Below are positions 9,722 through 20,461 of a stretch of 64,000 nucleotides of DNA, one piece after another. Below the pieces are notes generated by a model, which was not told the DNA's origin, did not search any database, and saw only the letters and a list, made by a program, of their open reading frames with translations. Made by a program: the position numbers and the translations under genes. This DNA is from Cornus controversa (taxonomy: Eukaryota; Streptophyta; Magnoliopsida; Cornales; Cornaceae). The stretch lies in NCBI GenBank assembly GCA_026545225.1, contig CM048853.1, positions 15,378,755 to 15,442,754 on the forward strand, in the 5' to 3' direction. Within the stretch, counting starts at the first letter, position 1. Each line of letters opens with the position of its first letter.

Positions 9722-11750
9722 AGTTAACTCTTTTATCTATCATACACCTCAAAATTATCAAGTATAGCAGACTTACAAGTCTTAGAAAATCTCCGAAGTT
9801 GAACGGGCTCAGGAACTAGAATTGAATTAAAACTGAAGGAAGAGGCTACGAAGGAATAACTGAAGGAGTGAGAATATGAGCTCTGACTAAAACCACTAAA
9901 GAAAATGAAATAAAATCTAAAGTAATAGAATGGGTACTAAAGATTGCTCCTCTACTAAAAAGAAATTACATAGCTCTAGACTCCCACTGGATTTGCCCAT
10001 CCTCAATAGATTTTGCAATGACATAATTCAATAATCTCCATTGGTTTAGAGGGATGATAAATTCATAACCAAAAGATCCCTCAAGATACGCAGTAAAATA
10101 ACAATTGACAATGCAAGGATCAAGCTTCTTGATATTTGGATTGTACATCTTTGCCTCTATAAGACATCACCATATATACAAATGTATGAGACTAGGTCTA
10201 CAACCTATCCATAGCTTGAATGGTATTTCATAAACTACTTTACATGACTTTTCATTAAAAATATCAACAGATGTTTTTGAGATCTTCTCCCCAAAAACTC
10301 TCAGGTATTGAAGAATGACTTATCATATTACGAACAACATCCTGATATGTACAATTTCTCCTTTCTATCCAGGAGAACTAGGAGTGGTGTACTATGTCAC
10401 AATGCCATGTTCCAAAAGATATATACTAAAACTACCATAATTCACATCCTCTTGTTGATTCTCCCATAATACTCACCACCTCAGTCCAATCTCACAATTT
10501 TAATCTTTCAGCCTAAATGTCCTTTAACCTTAGCTTAATAGATTTTAAACATATCAAGTGTTTTAGACTTCTGGTGGATTAATCACAAATAAGTTTACCT
10601 TGAGAAACCATTAATAAAGGTAACTAAATACCTCTGTTATCCTCAAGTAGGAGTAGGAAATGGACCACAAATGTCAGTATGAATGAGGTCGAAAAGACTA
10701 GATAACTGACTAGCCTCAAAATTGCGTTTCTTTTGCATCATTCTCCTTGACACAATCAACACCTAAATTATAATCTGAAAAATTAGTGGTCCAATAATCC
10801 CACACTTGACCAAGCGTTCAAATCACTTTTGAGAGACATTCCTCAATCTTTAATGCCATACCATAGATAAATGTTCTCTAACAAAAACATATTGTAATCC
10901 GGAAGATATCGAGTCCACAGAAAAATAAAAGGTATGTATGATCACACCTAAACAATACACCACCTGTGAGCATGCACATTTACCAAGTTTGGCTCAAATA
11001 TTACCATGAGAATTTTCAAATTTGTTTTACTTTGCTTTTCCTTAACCAATTCTTATAATTGTAGTAGTCTTTCTTTTTATGTCCTACTTTACCTCATTTC
11101 CTTTCTTACGCCTAGTTTTTTTTAAAAACTATTCTAGCTTCTACAACTCACGACAAGATGAGCTGTCTCAATTTTAAACACCCTGAGTCATTCCACTTCA
11201 GTCACACAAAGTGCTAATAGCTGGTAAATGTCCCTTTTATCTCATGTGAATTATAATTCACCCTGAAAGTCTCAAAAGACATAGGCAGAGAATATGTCAC
11301 CATGTGAACTAATAACTTATTATCAAATGCAATTCTCTACTCTTTCAGACTATTAACCAGCTTGCATATCTTAAAGATGTGCTCCCTCACTAAACCATTT
11401 CCATTATATCTGACTAACATGAGTTGTGTCAGACGATAGTACTGTAGTTGCTTCTTGGTGCCTGAATTGCTTCTTGATCAGGTCAAGAAACTTCTTGACA
11501 GTATCAAGTAACAGTATACCACCCCTAATAGTTCACCAATAGAAGCATAGATTACTCTGATAGCTATGGTATTATTTTAGTCCAGTTATATGCAATAACA
11601 TTACTACCTTAGAAAACTTTACAGTGGGCATGCAGGGTTTCTCATTAATAAAATACAGACTTATAGTCTAAGAAACCTAACACAATCTCAATACTTATCC
11701 TCTAGGCAGTATAATTTGAATCATCCAGTGGTTCAATCCCTATAAGCTAT
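9722..11750 (-). pseudogene. Ty1/copia fragment: gag, pre-integrase and integrase on the reverse strand
   Basis: Read on the minus strand the segment shows, in order: gag start (SNYTAWRISIEIVLGFLDYKSVFY type, near 11740-11620), gag core (TQLMLVRYNGNGLVREHIFKI; LPMSFETFRVNYNSHEIKGTF), a zinc-knuckle remnant, a GAG-pre-integrase remnant and the copia integrase (LIHTDICGPFPTPT; VTFINGFSR; KKLDPCIVNCYFTAYLEGSFGYEF). It ends with the linker before RT (EPVQLRRFSKTCKSAILDNFEVY) at about 9722. RT, RNase H and the 3' LTR are absent. It is full of stops and frame changes. The best open piece is 9966-10148 (minus). Domain order gag-IN with IN before RT is diagnostic of Ty1/copia. Confidence 0.8.
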
Positions 11751-12996
11751 ATCTGAATCGCGGAAGCGTTTATAACCTCAATACATGTTATATTAAATAA
11801 CATATAAAATAATATGTCACAACTTTAGGGATTATCACTTTAAATCATACTTGGAGTTTTAAGCTGAATTTATCAGGGTGTTTTATTATATGTAAAACCA
11901 TCCACCCTATGGGAACAGGTAAGATGTCATTTAAAATTTACCTTTGGACAGAATTTTAGATATATTTACACCCAAACCTGCGATTAAACTGCACATAAAC
12001 CTAATTGATTATGCTTGAATTATTACTAAACACTTCCACTACCTTTGGACAAAAGGGTTATTTAGTTTTAACCCAAACACTCTCAACTATTCTACTCACT
12101 TATCCTACATTAAGACACTGATCACATTGGGTATAACTAATGCTCCAATATAGGTAAGTGTATCGTGAGACCTTAATTAGACCAATATATGTCTTTAAAA
12201 TTTTCAAAAATGATAATCTCAATGAGTGTCACCTTTGGGTAGGCATCACCCACTTTCGATACCACCTTGAACCAGTCACTTTACCGATCCTCCTAAACCC
12301 CAAGGAAAGACCGAAACTTTAAATTTTCATTTTATTTAGGTTCACAATATTTTTATTTTATTGCACATAAATCAAACTCAAATATTATGGAACAACATAT
12401 GAACATGGATCAGATATAACTAAAGTATATATATATTATCATCCATGCACATAAAAAAAACTTCAAAAAACATTTATGATTTACTATTCATTGTTTATCA
12501 ATAAATCAACTGTTCACTGCAATATTTTCGGATCAATGCATATATTATTGAGAACATACCTTTGCATTCATTAGACTAGATACCAATAAATTAATTCACT
12601 AATATATGCCCAAAATCAACTCATATACTATTGAGGAAAAATCACTTTTTTTTTTCTTCTAAATTTTTACCTAGTTCATCCAACATAGTGGTAATTGAAC
12701 TACTGTATGTCTCAATTCTAGACTACCCATACATGACATCATTGTTTAAATGGTTGATTCATACACATATTATATATATGAAAATACATATGGTAAATAA
12801 AGCATCACTTCATCAATGCACAAAAATCAAGATTGCACAAACTCATTGTTTGTCTCATATAATAGCATAGATGTTGACCCAAAATATAATGGAATAATAG
12901 TATACAACAACTATAATAAATATCTCAGTTTTGACTATTATATATTATAGCAACTATATTAATGGAGATAAAACTCAGAAAATATATATAAAGATA
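11751..12996. other. AT-rich interval without recognisable gene
   Basis: The first part (to about 12290) may be the leader and 5' LTR side of the copia fragment on the minus strand, but no clear LTR ends were found. The remainder has LTR-like AT-rich composition and a 'gaccgaaa..ttttcattttattta' block near 12310 resembling the LTR start of C. The short open frame at 12631-12870 has no family features. The 9 bases ataaagata (12988-12996) could be the MULE target-site duplication, but the other end is not in the window. Confidence 0.4.
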
Positions 12997-13149
12997 GGGC
13001 AAAGTGCACTCACACCACCTGAGGTTTGACTCCAACACACTCATATACAAAGTTTGCTTAAACCTACACTCACACCCCTTGTCAATACAGTGTCACCAAC
13101 TAGCATGTGAAATTACAAAGCTACCCATCAATATAATAACTATTATATT
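12997..13149 (+). repeat. Left terminal region (TIR) of the MULE
   Basis: Begins GGGCAAAGTGCACTCAC and contains 'cacctgaggttt', 'acactcacacccctt' and 'aaattacaaagctaccc', the word pattern typical of long MULE terminal inverted repeats. The partner repeat is not visible, so assignment rests on style, position and the transposase downstream. Confidence 0.6.
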
Positions 13150-14130
13150 TGATAAGTGTTCAATTCTATGCATTTGAACCCTCTTTATTGCATACGTTAG
13201 TTCCGTTTTTGCGTTTACCGAGATATGTTTACGGTATTTTTGTGTTTTTGATGTTTTGCAGGTATTGGAGTAAATGGAGCAAAGTTGGAAGCTTTCTGCA
13301 GTTAAGAGAAGAAATCAGAAAATGTAGCCAAGGCATCTCGATCAATCGAGATGTTGATTTCGATTAATCGAAATCTCGATTGATCGAGATCTCATTTCGA
13401 TTGATCGAAATCTCGATCAATCGAGATGCTGCAGAGCCCACTTGGTCACTTGCTCACCTGCTCTCCCACTTGCAACAAAATCCCCCTTTTTGCACGATTT
13501 AGGGGGATTGTCTGACTTGAACAAGACTTTTGGGGGCCTTCTTGATACAAGAGATATATATAATGATATATATATATATATGGTGGGCCCAAAGGAGAAA
13601 AAGGAGCCAAAAAGCACACAAAAAGGGCCATATCACACATATCTCACACATCTCTTAAAAAGACACTAGAATATCAGAGGAGAGACCTTCGGGAGAGGAA
13701 GAGGAGAGCTGAACCAGACCAAGAAGCTTCATTCTCTTCATCAATGGAAGGGTGCAAGGCAACCATGAGCAACTAACTCTTCTACTAGGGTGTTGGTTTC
13801 AACCCCTAGCCATGTAAACTTGTTCATCTTTGTAGCTCTTGGGATTTGTAATTAAATGTTGATTATTTAGCCTAGTGATTATGTACACAAATACATCTCT
13901 TTTATATATTCATTTGATTTGGAATGTATTCTTGTCTTAGAGTAGATTTTGTCACTTGAATGCACAACATTTGCATATTCCACAAGAAGTGCAAATGATG
14001 GCTAAATAATGGTGTTTAAATGAATGTGTGATGTTAGTTTGTATAGACCATGCCAAGACAAGGTAGTTTGGATGCATGTAGTGTTCACTTAGAGAGTAGA
14101 GTAAGTAGGTAGTTAGTTAGGTTGAAGAGC
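13150..14130 (+). repeat. 5' LTR of H, first part (U3 side)
   Basis: Starts TGATAAGTGTTCAATTC and continues to the insertion point of I (agagc, 14126-14130). It contains the self-complementary array at 13340-13432, a TATA-rich stretch near 13550-13582 that could be the core promoter, and below it a purine-rich leader-like region. The LTR continues at 24883. The uninterrupted 3' copy (35435-36862) confirms both junctions. Confidence 0.93.
13340..13432 (+). repeat. Self-complementary repeat array in the H 5' LTR
   Basis: Five adjacent inverted units of the type TCGATCAATCGA / TCGATTGATCGA (extended arms ATCTCGAT...ATCGAGAT), alternating in sense so that neighbouring units can pair. The 3' LTR copy (35617-35734) has one unit more because of a 21-bp insertion. 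The array sits about 120 bp upstream of the TATA-rich stretch. The same motif fills the pol-env spacer of H (31397-31735). Confidence 0.9.
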
Positions 14131-15636
14131 TGATAGGCGTTGAATGTTACGCATTCTAGCCTCTTAACTTATGTATTTTATTCTCTTAGTGATAGATTAT
14201 TTTGTGATTTTACTTTGTTTTAGTGTTTTCTGTATTTTCAGGGCCTTAATGATTATTTCAGTTAAAACCGTGCTTTTGGGTTTTTAAAGAAGACATCCAA
14301 GATGGTGAGATGAAGCCTACATCAAGGAGATTCACTCAACCATTTATTTCAACTCAAATCAGCCCAAGAAAGAGGTCCAAGAGAATTACAACTGTTTAAG
14401 AAGGTTTCGGGCCTGAAGCCCAAATCTGCGCATAATGCAGTCTTAATCCCGTTTTGGAAAACGGACCAGAAGTCTTATTTTTGAGCCTCAAATCGACATT
14501 ATTTTCGCGTAGCGTTGAACGAAATTTGATTCGGCACACTTTTGTATTTCACGAAAATTCCGTGAATCGGACTTCTAGTGGGTCAAAAGTCGGGCCGAAG
14601 TCAGCAGGAAAAACCCACCTGATTAGTGCTGCGGGAAACCCTAATTAATTCCTAATTGGATTAGGACTTTGGTGTATTCTCTTGGGGAATAAAGGGAAGA
14701 CTTGGAGGCTGAATTGGGAGAGCTTACACAGAGATTGGAGAGTCTGAGAGGGCTAAAGAGAACAGAAACATATTGCAGAGCCATTGGAGAACGAAGTCTA
14801 CACGTAATTCAGAAAGATGATGTCTTCTTCTTCAACAGTTGAAGCTTCTTCTTCTACCATGAGCGGCTAGTTCATCCACTAGGGTTTTGATGTAGCCCTA
14901 ACAAAGTATCAATGGTTTGATTGTTTTAATTATTGGGGACCTTTATATACATGCATAGATTGTGTAATTGTGAGGATTCTTATTAATGAATTGGGCAATA
15001 AAAGTCTTGTAAATTCAATCTCAATGATTTCTTATCTTGTCTTAGATATTTAGTTGTTGTTATTGAACTCAATCTCTTTTGTTTTCTGTGATCATGAGAG
15101 AGATTATTACACAATGGTAATCACTGAATATATTGTTATGAGCTTTGATGGATTATGCCTAGAGAAGATGAACCATACTACACCCTAGATTAGAGTAGTT
15201 AGGCAGATGGCCCATGCCAATCGAAGATAGTCCATGGCTTAGCCTTAATCATATGTTATCTTCTTGACGGATGAAGGTGTGCTTGTAGCCACCGACACCA
15301 CTTATGCATGATGTAATTCCCCTATAGTTGATTCAATTGACCATTGATTGTGGAGTTAGTGGTGAAGTCAAACACCCTAGGTTTCTCTCTTATTATCTTC
15401 ATTATCTGTTTACCTTTGATTTATTTTATTTTATCTTTTTAATTAGTTAAAAATCAGAATTCTTTTCTTATAAATTTAATTAGAATTAGTTCTGTGTTCC
15501 AACTCATCAGAACATAATCCCTGAGGTACGATACCCATTCCTTTCGATAGCCCTATTCTGCAAGGAATTCGTTCTATTGCGAAGTGTGGAAATTTTTAAT
15601 TGATATACTTTTTGAGTCACACTCACACACGAATCA
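14131..15636 (+). repeat. 5' LTR of I
   Basis: Begins TGATAGGCGTTGAATG and ends CACACGAATCA, then the primer site. Compared by eye with the 3' LTR there are roughly 25-30 differences, all in the first two thirds. From about 15180 to the end (about 455 bp) the two copies are identical. A short open frame at 14454-14648 is present in both LTRs but has no recognisable product. Confidence 0.95.
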
Positions 15637-15641
15637 ATTTT

Positions 15642-15659
15642 TGGCGCCGTTGCCGGGGA
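15642..15659 (+). other. Primer-binding site of I (tRNA-Asp)
   Basis: TGGCGCCGTTGCCGGGGA matches the complement of the 3' end of plant tRNA-Asp(GTC), five bases after the LTR. It primes minus-strand cDNA synthesis. Identical to the site of H. Confidence 0.92.
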
Positions 15660-15780
15660 TTATCTATTTGATTGATTGGATTTTACAGAATTAGTTTTAA
15701 TTGGATTTTTAGTTTCGGAAATTTTTATATTTTATTTTTAATTTTGTTTTTGTTTTCTTTTCAGGTGCTTTTGGTAATAT

Positions 15781-17253
15781 ATGCAAGGTCGTCGTTCTGT
15801 GGCTGATCCTTTGATACCTCTTGATCCTGAGCCTGAACGTACTCTTAGACAACAGAGGAACATCCCTGTTGACACCAGTGTGCAAGAGGAAGAAATAATT
15901 GAAGACATGGCAGAAGAGAGGAATAATAACCTTGTTCCTAATGCTGATGGAGAAAGAGCTAGATTGCTTAGGGACTACTATGTTCCTGAGACATATACCT
16001 CGCCAGCAGGTTTTCAACTACCCAATGTCACAGCACAGAATTATGAAATCAAGTCCAGCATTATTCAGATGCTACCATCTTATTTTGGGCTGACTCAAGA
16101 AGACCCTTACAAGCATCTGGATGACTTCATTGAAGTGTGCTCAACTACAAAAATTCACAACTTCTCTGAAGATGCTTTCAGAATGAGACTTTTTCCATTC
16201 TCTTTGAAAGACAAAGCAAAGTATTGGTTCAACTCTCTACCGGCTGGTTCTATCACGACTTGGACTCAGATGCAACATGAGTTTCTCAAGAAGTATTTTC
16301 CGATAGGGAAGACCAATCAGTTCAGACGTGCTATCACTGGTTTCTCCCAACATGAGGGGGAACAATTTTATGAGACATGGGAAAGATTCAAGGACCTTCT
16401 TAGGAAGTGTCCCCATCATCAAGTTCCTAAGTGGCAACTAGTGCAGAGTTTTCATGAAGGGCTCACAGAAGCCAACAGACAGATGGTTGATGCGTCCTGT
16501 GGAGGTACTTTTATGTTGAAGAGTGAAGAAGAGGCATGGACCCTATTTAAAAATCTTAGTGACAACTCTCTACAACATGTGTCCTCTACTCGTTCTAGCA
16601 GACCTGCCACTACCAGGAAGACTGATGGGATTTTTGAGGCTGGTGCTTCAGAAGCTATGCCAACTGATATTGATTTAATTGCGCAGAAGGTAGTAGCAAT
16701 TATGGCTGCCAATCAAACTCCTTCTGCTTCAAATTCTTCATTGCTAGGCCCTTGTGAATTCTGCTCTAGTCCTATGCATAATGTGAGCAATTGTCCTTCA
16801 ATGGGGCAATTTTCTGATATTCAACATGAGCAAGTTCAAGCCACTTTCACTGGACCAATGAACCCTCCACGAGGTAATACTTACAATCCCACATGGAGGA
16901 ATCATCCTGGTTTTTCTTACAATAACCAAGGGGCAGCAATGCAACCATCATATCAACCTAGGACTTTTGTGCCTCAACAGCAATATCAAACATAAAGTCC
17001 TATGGCCCAAAGAATTTCTGCTATTGAAGACAAGCTGACTCTTACCTTGTCTAAATTTGACAAGCTTGATTCTCTTATAGAGACAGTGCAAGCTACTGCA
17101 GCAACAGTACAATCTACAGTTCAGCTAGTGCACTCGCATTCTCAATCCATTGCCAAACTGGAATCTCAGTTTGGACAGCTTGCTACTTCATTGAGTAGAA
17201 GAGAAGAAGGGAAGCTCCCTAGTCAACCAATTGCTAATCCAAGAGGGATGTAA
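15781..17253 (+). pseudogene. gag of element I, one internal stop
   Basis: Athila-type Gag starting at ATG 15781. Residues about 85-240 form the capsid core with HLDDFIEVCSTTKIHNFSED, RLFPFSLKDKAKYWFNSL, the LKKYFPIGKTNQFRRAITGF block and CPHHQVPKWQLVQSFHEGL. A nucleocapsid zinc knuckle CX2CX4HX4C (CEFCSSPMHNVSNC) follows near 16753-16795. An in-frame TAA at 16993-16995 interrupts an otherwise continuous frame, which resumes with a helical part containing heptad-like repeats (SIAKLESQFGQLATSLSRREEGKLPSQ, split here from 17002-17253). It ends at TAA 17251-17253, where the H protein continues. Pol follows in a shifted frame. Confidence 0.88.
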
Positions 17254-17360
17254 GCTTCCACAAGCAACCCACACCATGAGCAAGTTCAAGCCATTACCAC
17301 TTTGAGAAGTGGGAAAATAATTGACAATAAGGTGGGTGAAAAGAAAGAAGAAGAAAAAAT

Positions 17361-19265
17361 CACAAGTCAAGTGCTGAAATTCCTTATGAGCCCAAGGCTC
17401 CTTTCCCACAACGTTTTCTTGAAGCATCTAAATTGGGGAAGCAAGGGGATAAGCTGCATGACATGATGGAGGTGTTTCGCCAAGTGAAGATTAATTTGCC
17501 ACTCCTTGATGCCATCAAGCAAATTCCTCCTTATGCAAAATTTTTGAAGGACTTGTGCACTCAGAAAAGGCGTTCTAAAAGCCATGTGCCAAAGAAAGTA
17601 ATGCTGCCACAACAAGTAAGTTCAATAATTCAGCAGTGTACTCCTCCCAAGTACAAAGATCCTGGTGCTCCAACTATCTCATGCATTATTGGGGAGCACC
17701 ATGTGGATAAAGCTCTTCTTGATTTGGGTGCAAGTGTGAATTTGCTACCCTATTCAGTTTACTTACAATTGGGCTTGGAAGAATTGAAGCCTACCTCGGT
17801 GGTATTACAATTTGCAGACAGATCAACAAAGCAACCCCGAGGGATCATAGAAGATGTGCTCATTAAAGTGGACAAGTTCTACTTTCCTGTTGATTTCATT
17901 GTACTTGACACTGAGCCGGTTCACAATCCGAAGAGGCACATTCCTGTGATCCTTGGTCGACCTTTCTTAGCTACTGCTGATGCTTGCATAAATTGTAGGT
18001 CGGGGATCATGGATATTTCTTTTGGCAACATGAAGGTTAAACTTAATATTTTTAATGCTGTTGAGAATCCTCCAGATCAGTCTGATGTTTTCTTCATGGA
18101 CTCTGAAGAGGTGATTGAGTCTATAGATGAAGTAAGGGTGCAAGAAAAACAGAAGGAGAAGAAGGTGTTTGAAGATCAAATTTCTACCATGGTGGTAACT
18201 TCTGTATGCACTACACTTTCCAAAACACTGCAGAGGGAGCAATTGTTTGGAGTGTCCGACAACTCCACACCATGGTACGCTGATATTGTGAACTATTTAG
18301 CCACGGGAAAGGTGCCAAGAGACTGGACCAAGCGAGAACGTGATCGATTTTTCTCTAAAGTACATCATTACTTTTGGGAGGATCCAGAGTTATTTAAATA
18401 TTGTCCAGATCAGATCATTCGGCAATGTGTCCCAGACCATGAGTTTCAAGATATTCTCAAGTTCTGCCACTCATTGGCATGTGGAGGCCACTTCAGTGCA
18501 AGGAAGACAGCGGCAAAGGTACTTCAATGCGGATTCTTTTGGCCTTCTCTATTTCACGATGCATATGTTTTCTGTAAGACTTGTGATCGTTGTCAAAGAT
18601 TGGGTTCAATGTCAAGACGTGATATGATGCCAATGAGCCCCATTCTGGTGGTGGAGATTTTTGATGTTTGGGGAATTGATTTTATGGGACCCTTTCCACC
18701 TTCTTTTGGCTACGAATATATTCTGGTTGGAGTGGATTATGTCTCCAAGTGGGTGGAGGCCATTGCAACTCGAACCAATGATCACAAGGTGGTAATCAAA
18801 TTCATGCATGAGAATATTCTGAGTCGATTTGGAATTCCTCGAGCCTTGATCAGTGATGGTGGTACTCACTTTTGTAATAAATTCTTGAGAAATTTGCTTG
18901 CTAAATATTCAGTGACACATAAGGTGGCAACGCCTTATCATCCTCAAACAAGTGGGCAAGTAGAGCTGTCCAATCGAGAAATTAAGCATGTTCTCGAGAA
19001 GACAGTGAGACCAGATAGAAGAGATTGGTCATTACGACTGAGCGAAGCACTATGGGCATATCGGACTGCTTACAAGACCCCTATCGGTATGTCACCATAT
19101 CGGTTGGTGTACGGGAAAGCATGTCATCTTCCAGTAGAGATTGAGCACAAGGCACTTTGGGCAATTCAAAAATTCAATTTCGATGCAAAAAGAGCTGGGG
19201 AAGAGAGGAAGTTGCAATTGAATGAATTAGAAGAGTTTAGGCGTGATGCTTATGAAAGTTCATGA
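17361..19265 (+). pseudogene. Protease-integrase fusion ORF of element I (RT and RNase H deleted)
   Basis: One long open frame; the first Met is at 17433 (610 residues to the TGA at 19263-19265), but the frame is open from the A-rich tract near 17345, where the gag frame is lost. It carries the gag-pol linker ([22 protein letters not shown]), the aspartic protease with [10 protein letters not shown] near residue 97 and [12 protein letters not shown], then a short acidic/basic linker. It jumps directly to the pre-integrase region ([17 protein letters not shown]), the zinc-binding region with CDRCQRLG, and the catalytic core. The catalytic Asp residues are in [10 protein letters not shown] and LISDGG, the Glu is in GQVELSN, with D-35-E spacing. 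H has about 600 residues of RT-RNase H at the junction; they are lost here with the frame preserved. Confidence 0.9.
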
Positions 19266-19571
19266 ATTTACAAGGAGAGGACGAAAGCATTTCATGATCG
19301 ACATATCTCACGAAAGTCCTTCTCTCCAGGTGATAAAGTGTGGCTCTTCAATTCCAAGCTTCGGTTGTTTCCCAGAAAATTGCGTTCAAGGTGGGATGGA
19401 CCATTCCAAGTGATTTCGATTTTTCCTCATGGTGCCGTGGAAATTCGAAGCTTTCGAGATAATACGTTGATGAAAGTTAATGGCCAAAGGTTGAAACATT
19501 GTGTGGAAGGATGTGTGCCAAGAAGAGACGTGGAGTCCGTCGACTTGACGGATCCCGTCTATCCGACTTAA
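19266..19571 (+). pseudogene. Integrase C-terminal tail of element I
   Basis: Same frame as the preceding ORF, separated only by the TGA at 19263-19265. It shows KAFHDRHISRKSFSPGDKVWLFNSKLR, then [10 protein letters not shown] and VDLTDPVYPT, matching the end of the H polyprotein (LTDPVYFDS). This is the SH3-like integrase tail; there is no chromodomain, as expected for Athila. Confidence 0.88.
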
Positions 19572-19899
19572 TCCCTTCGGAGAGTCAATCGTCTCCTACG
19601 GACGTTAAATAGTAGGTTTTGTATGTATTTCTATACTTTATTTCTTTTAGTTTTCTTTAATTTTAATTTTTGATTCTAGTTTTCTTAGGTTTTTCTTCAA
19701 TTCTAGTTGCGTTTTAATGTTTTTTCTTTGAGTTTTTGATGTATAAGTTGCTTCCGGAGGATGCCAAGAGGTGTACCGAGGTATTCGGACTCAAGACGGG
19801 TGAAAAATCGTGCTCTCGGTCGACCTTGGGCGATGGAGACTCAAAAATATCAAGTCTCGGTCGACCTTGGGCGATGGAGGGTCCAGCAGGGCATCAGAA

Positions 19900-20014
19900 G
19901 GGGGATCGATCGCCCCATTTAAGGGGGATCGATCGCCCCATTGTTTTTCAAGAAATCACCCACCAGCAGGTGGGCGATCGATCGCCCATCCTTGGGGGGA
20001 TCGATCGCCCAAGG
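19900..20014 (+). repeat. GATCGATC palindrome array in the pol-env spacer of I
   Basis: Four units centred on GATCGATCGCCC, including the 16-bp perfect palindrome GGGCGATCGATCGCCC and two near-identical GGGGGATCGATCGCCCCATT units. Position corresponds to the TCGATTGATCGA array of H, but the sequence is unrelated apart from the ATCGAT core. Confidence 0.9.
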
Positions 20015-20044
20015 TAAAAATGTGGGCTGCCCGAATTGTTTTGG

Positions 20045-20052
20045 TATTTAAA
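20045..20052 (+). promoter_or_regulatory. Candidate internal TATA box before the env-position ORF of I
   Basis: TATTTAAA lies 31 bp after the palindrome array and about 410 bp before the ATG at 20462. Element H has the identical octamer in the equivalent position (31768-31775). Promoter activity is inferred. Confidence 0.45.
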
Positions 20053-20461
20053 GCTTCCTTATCCTCCTATGTTGCTACTACTTGCATCCTAAGCCTCTTT
20101 GAACTCCAATTCAAGTCCTACATCATCCGGAAAACTAATTTCTTCAATTAGTGATTATTATACAAGGATTCAAAATTGATCAACATCAACTTCAACATCA
20201 AAGGGGATCAAAAATCACTAGTTCTCAAAGGAAGCTCACACTTTTTCAAGTTCAACATCAAAGTAAGTGAAGTTTTTCCTTGAAGAAATTGTTCAAATCT
20301 TTTTGAGGGCTTTTGAAGACCAAGTTTGGGGGATCAATTTGGTGCAATTACTTGTTCGATTTGGGTGGAAAAATTGCCGGAAAAAGGAGGTTGAAGGTTA
20401 CAAAAGAATTGTGCACACCAAGTGTTCGATTTAATTCCTCAACCACACTTTTTCTACTTCT

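Larger units (their letters stand above)
19572..20461 (+). other. pol-env spacer of element I
   Basis: Non-coding. It contains two direct copies of CTCGGTCGACCTTGGGCGATGGAG (given in parts: ctcggtcgacc and ttgggcgatggag; near 19814-19838 and 19855-19879), the GATCGATC array (19900-20014), a TATTTAAA box at 20045-20052 and a GTAAGT splice-donor-like word at 20263-20268. An extra PPT-like aagtttgggggat lies near 20322. Confidence 0.75.

Noticed and set aside
13149-13669. Short frames repeated at 35434-35975 and, reversed, near 47435-47671
   Set aside because: Copies of the H-family LTR; no coding features.
14454-14648. 64-codon frame repeated at 23691-23885
   Set aside because: It is the same position in both LTRs of element I; repetition reflects LTR duplication, not a gene pair.
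15642-15659. Possible tRNA-Asp gene
   Set aside because: Only the 18-nt complement of the tRNA 3' end is present; it is the primer-binding site, no cloverleaf around it.
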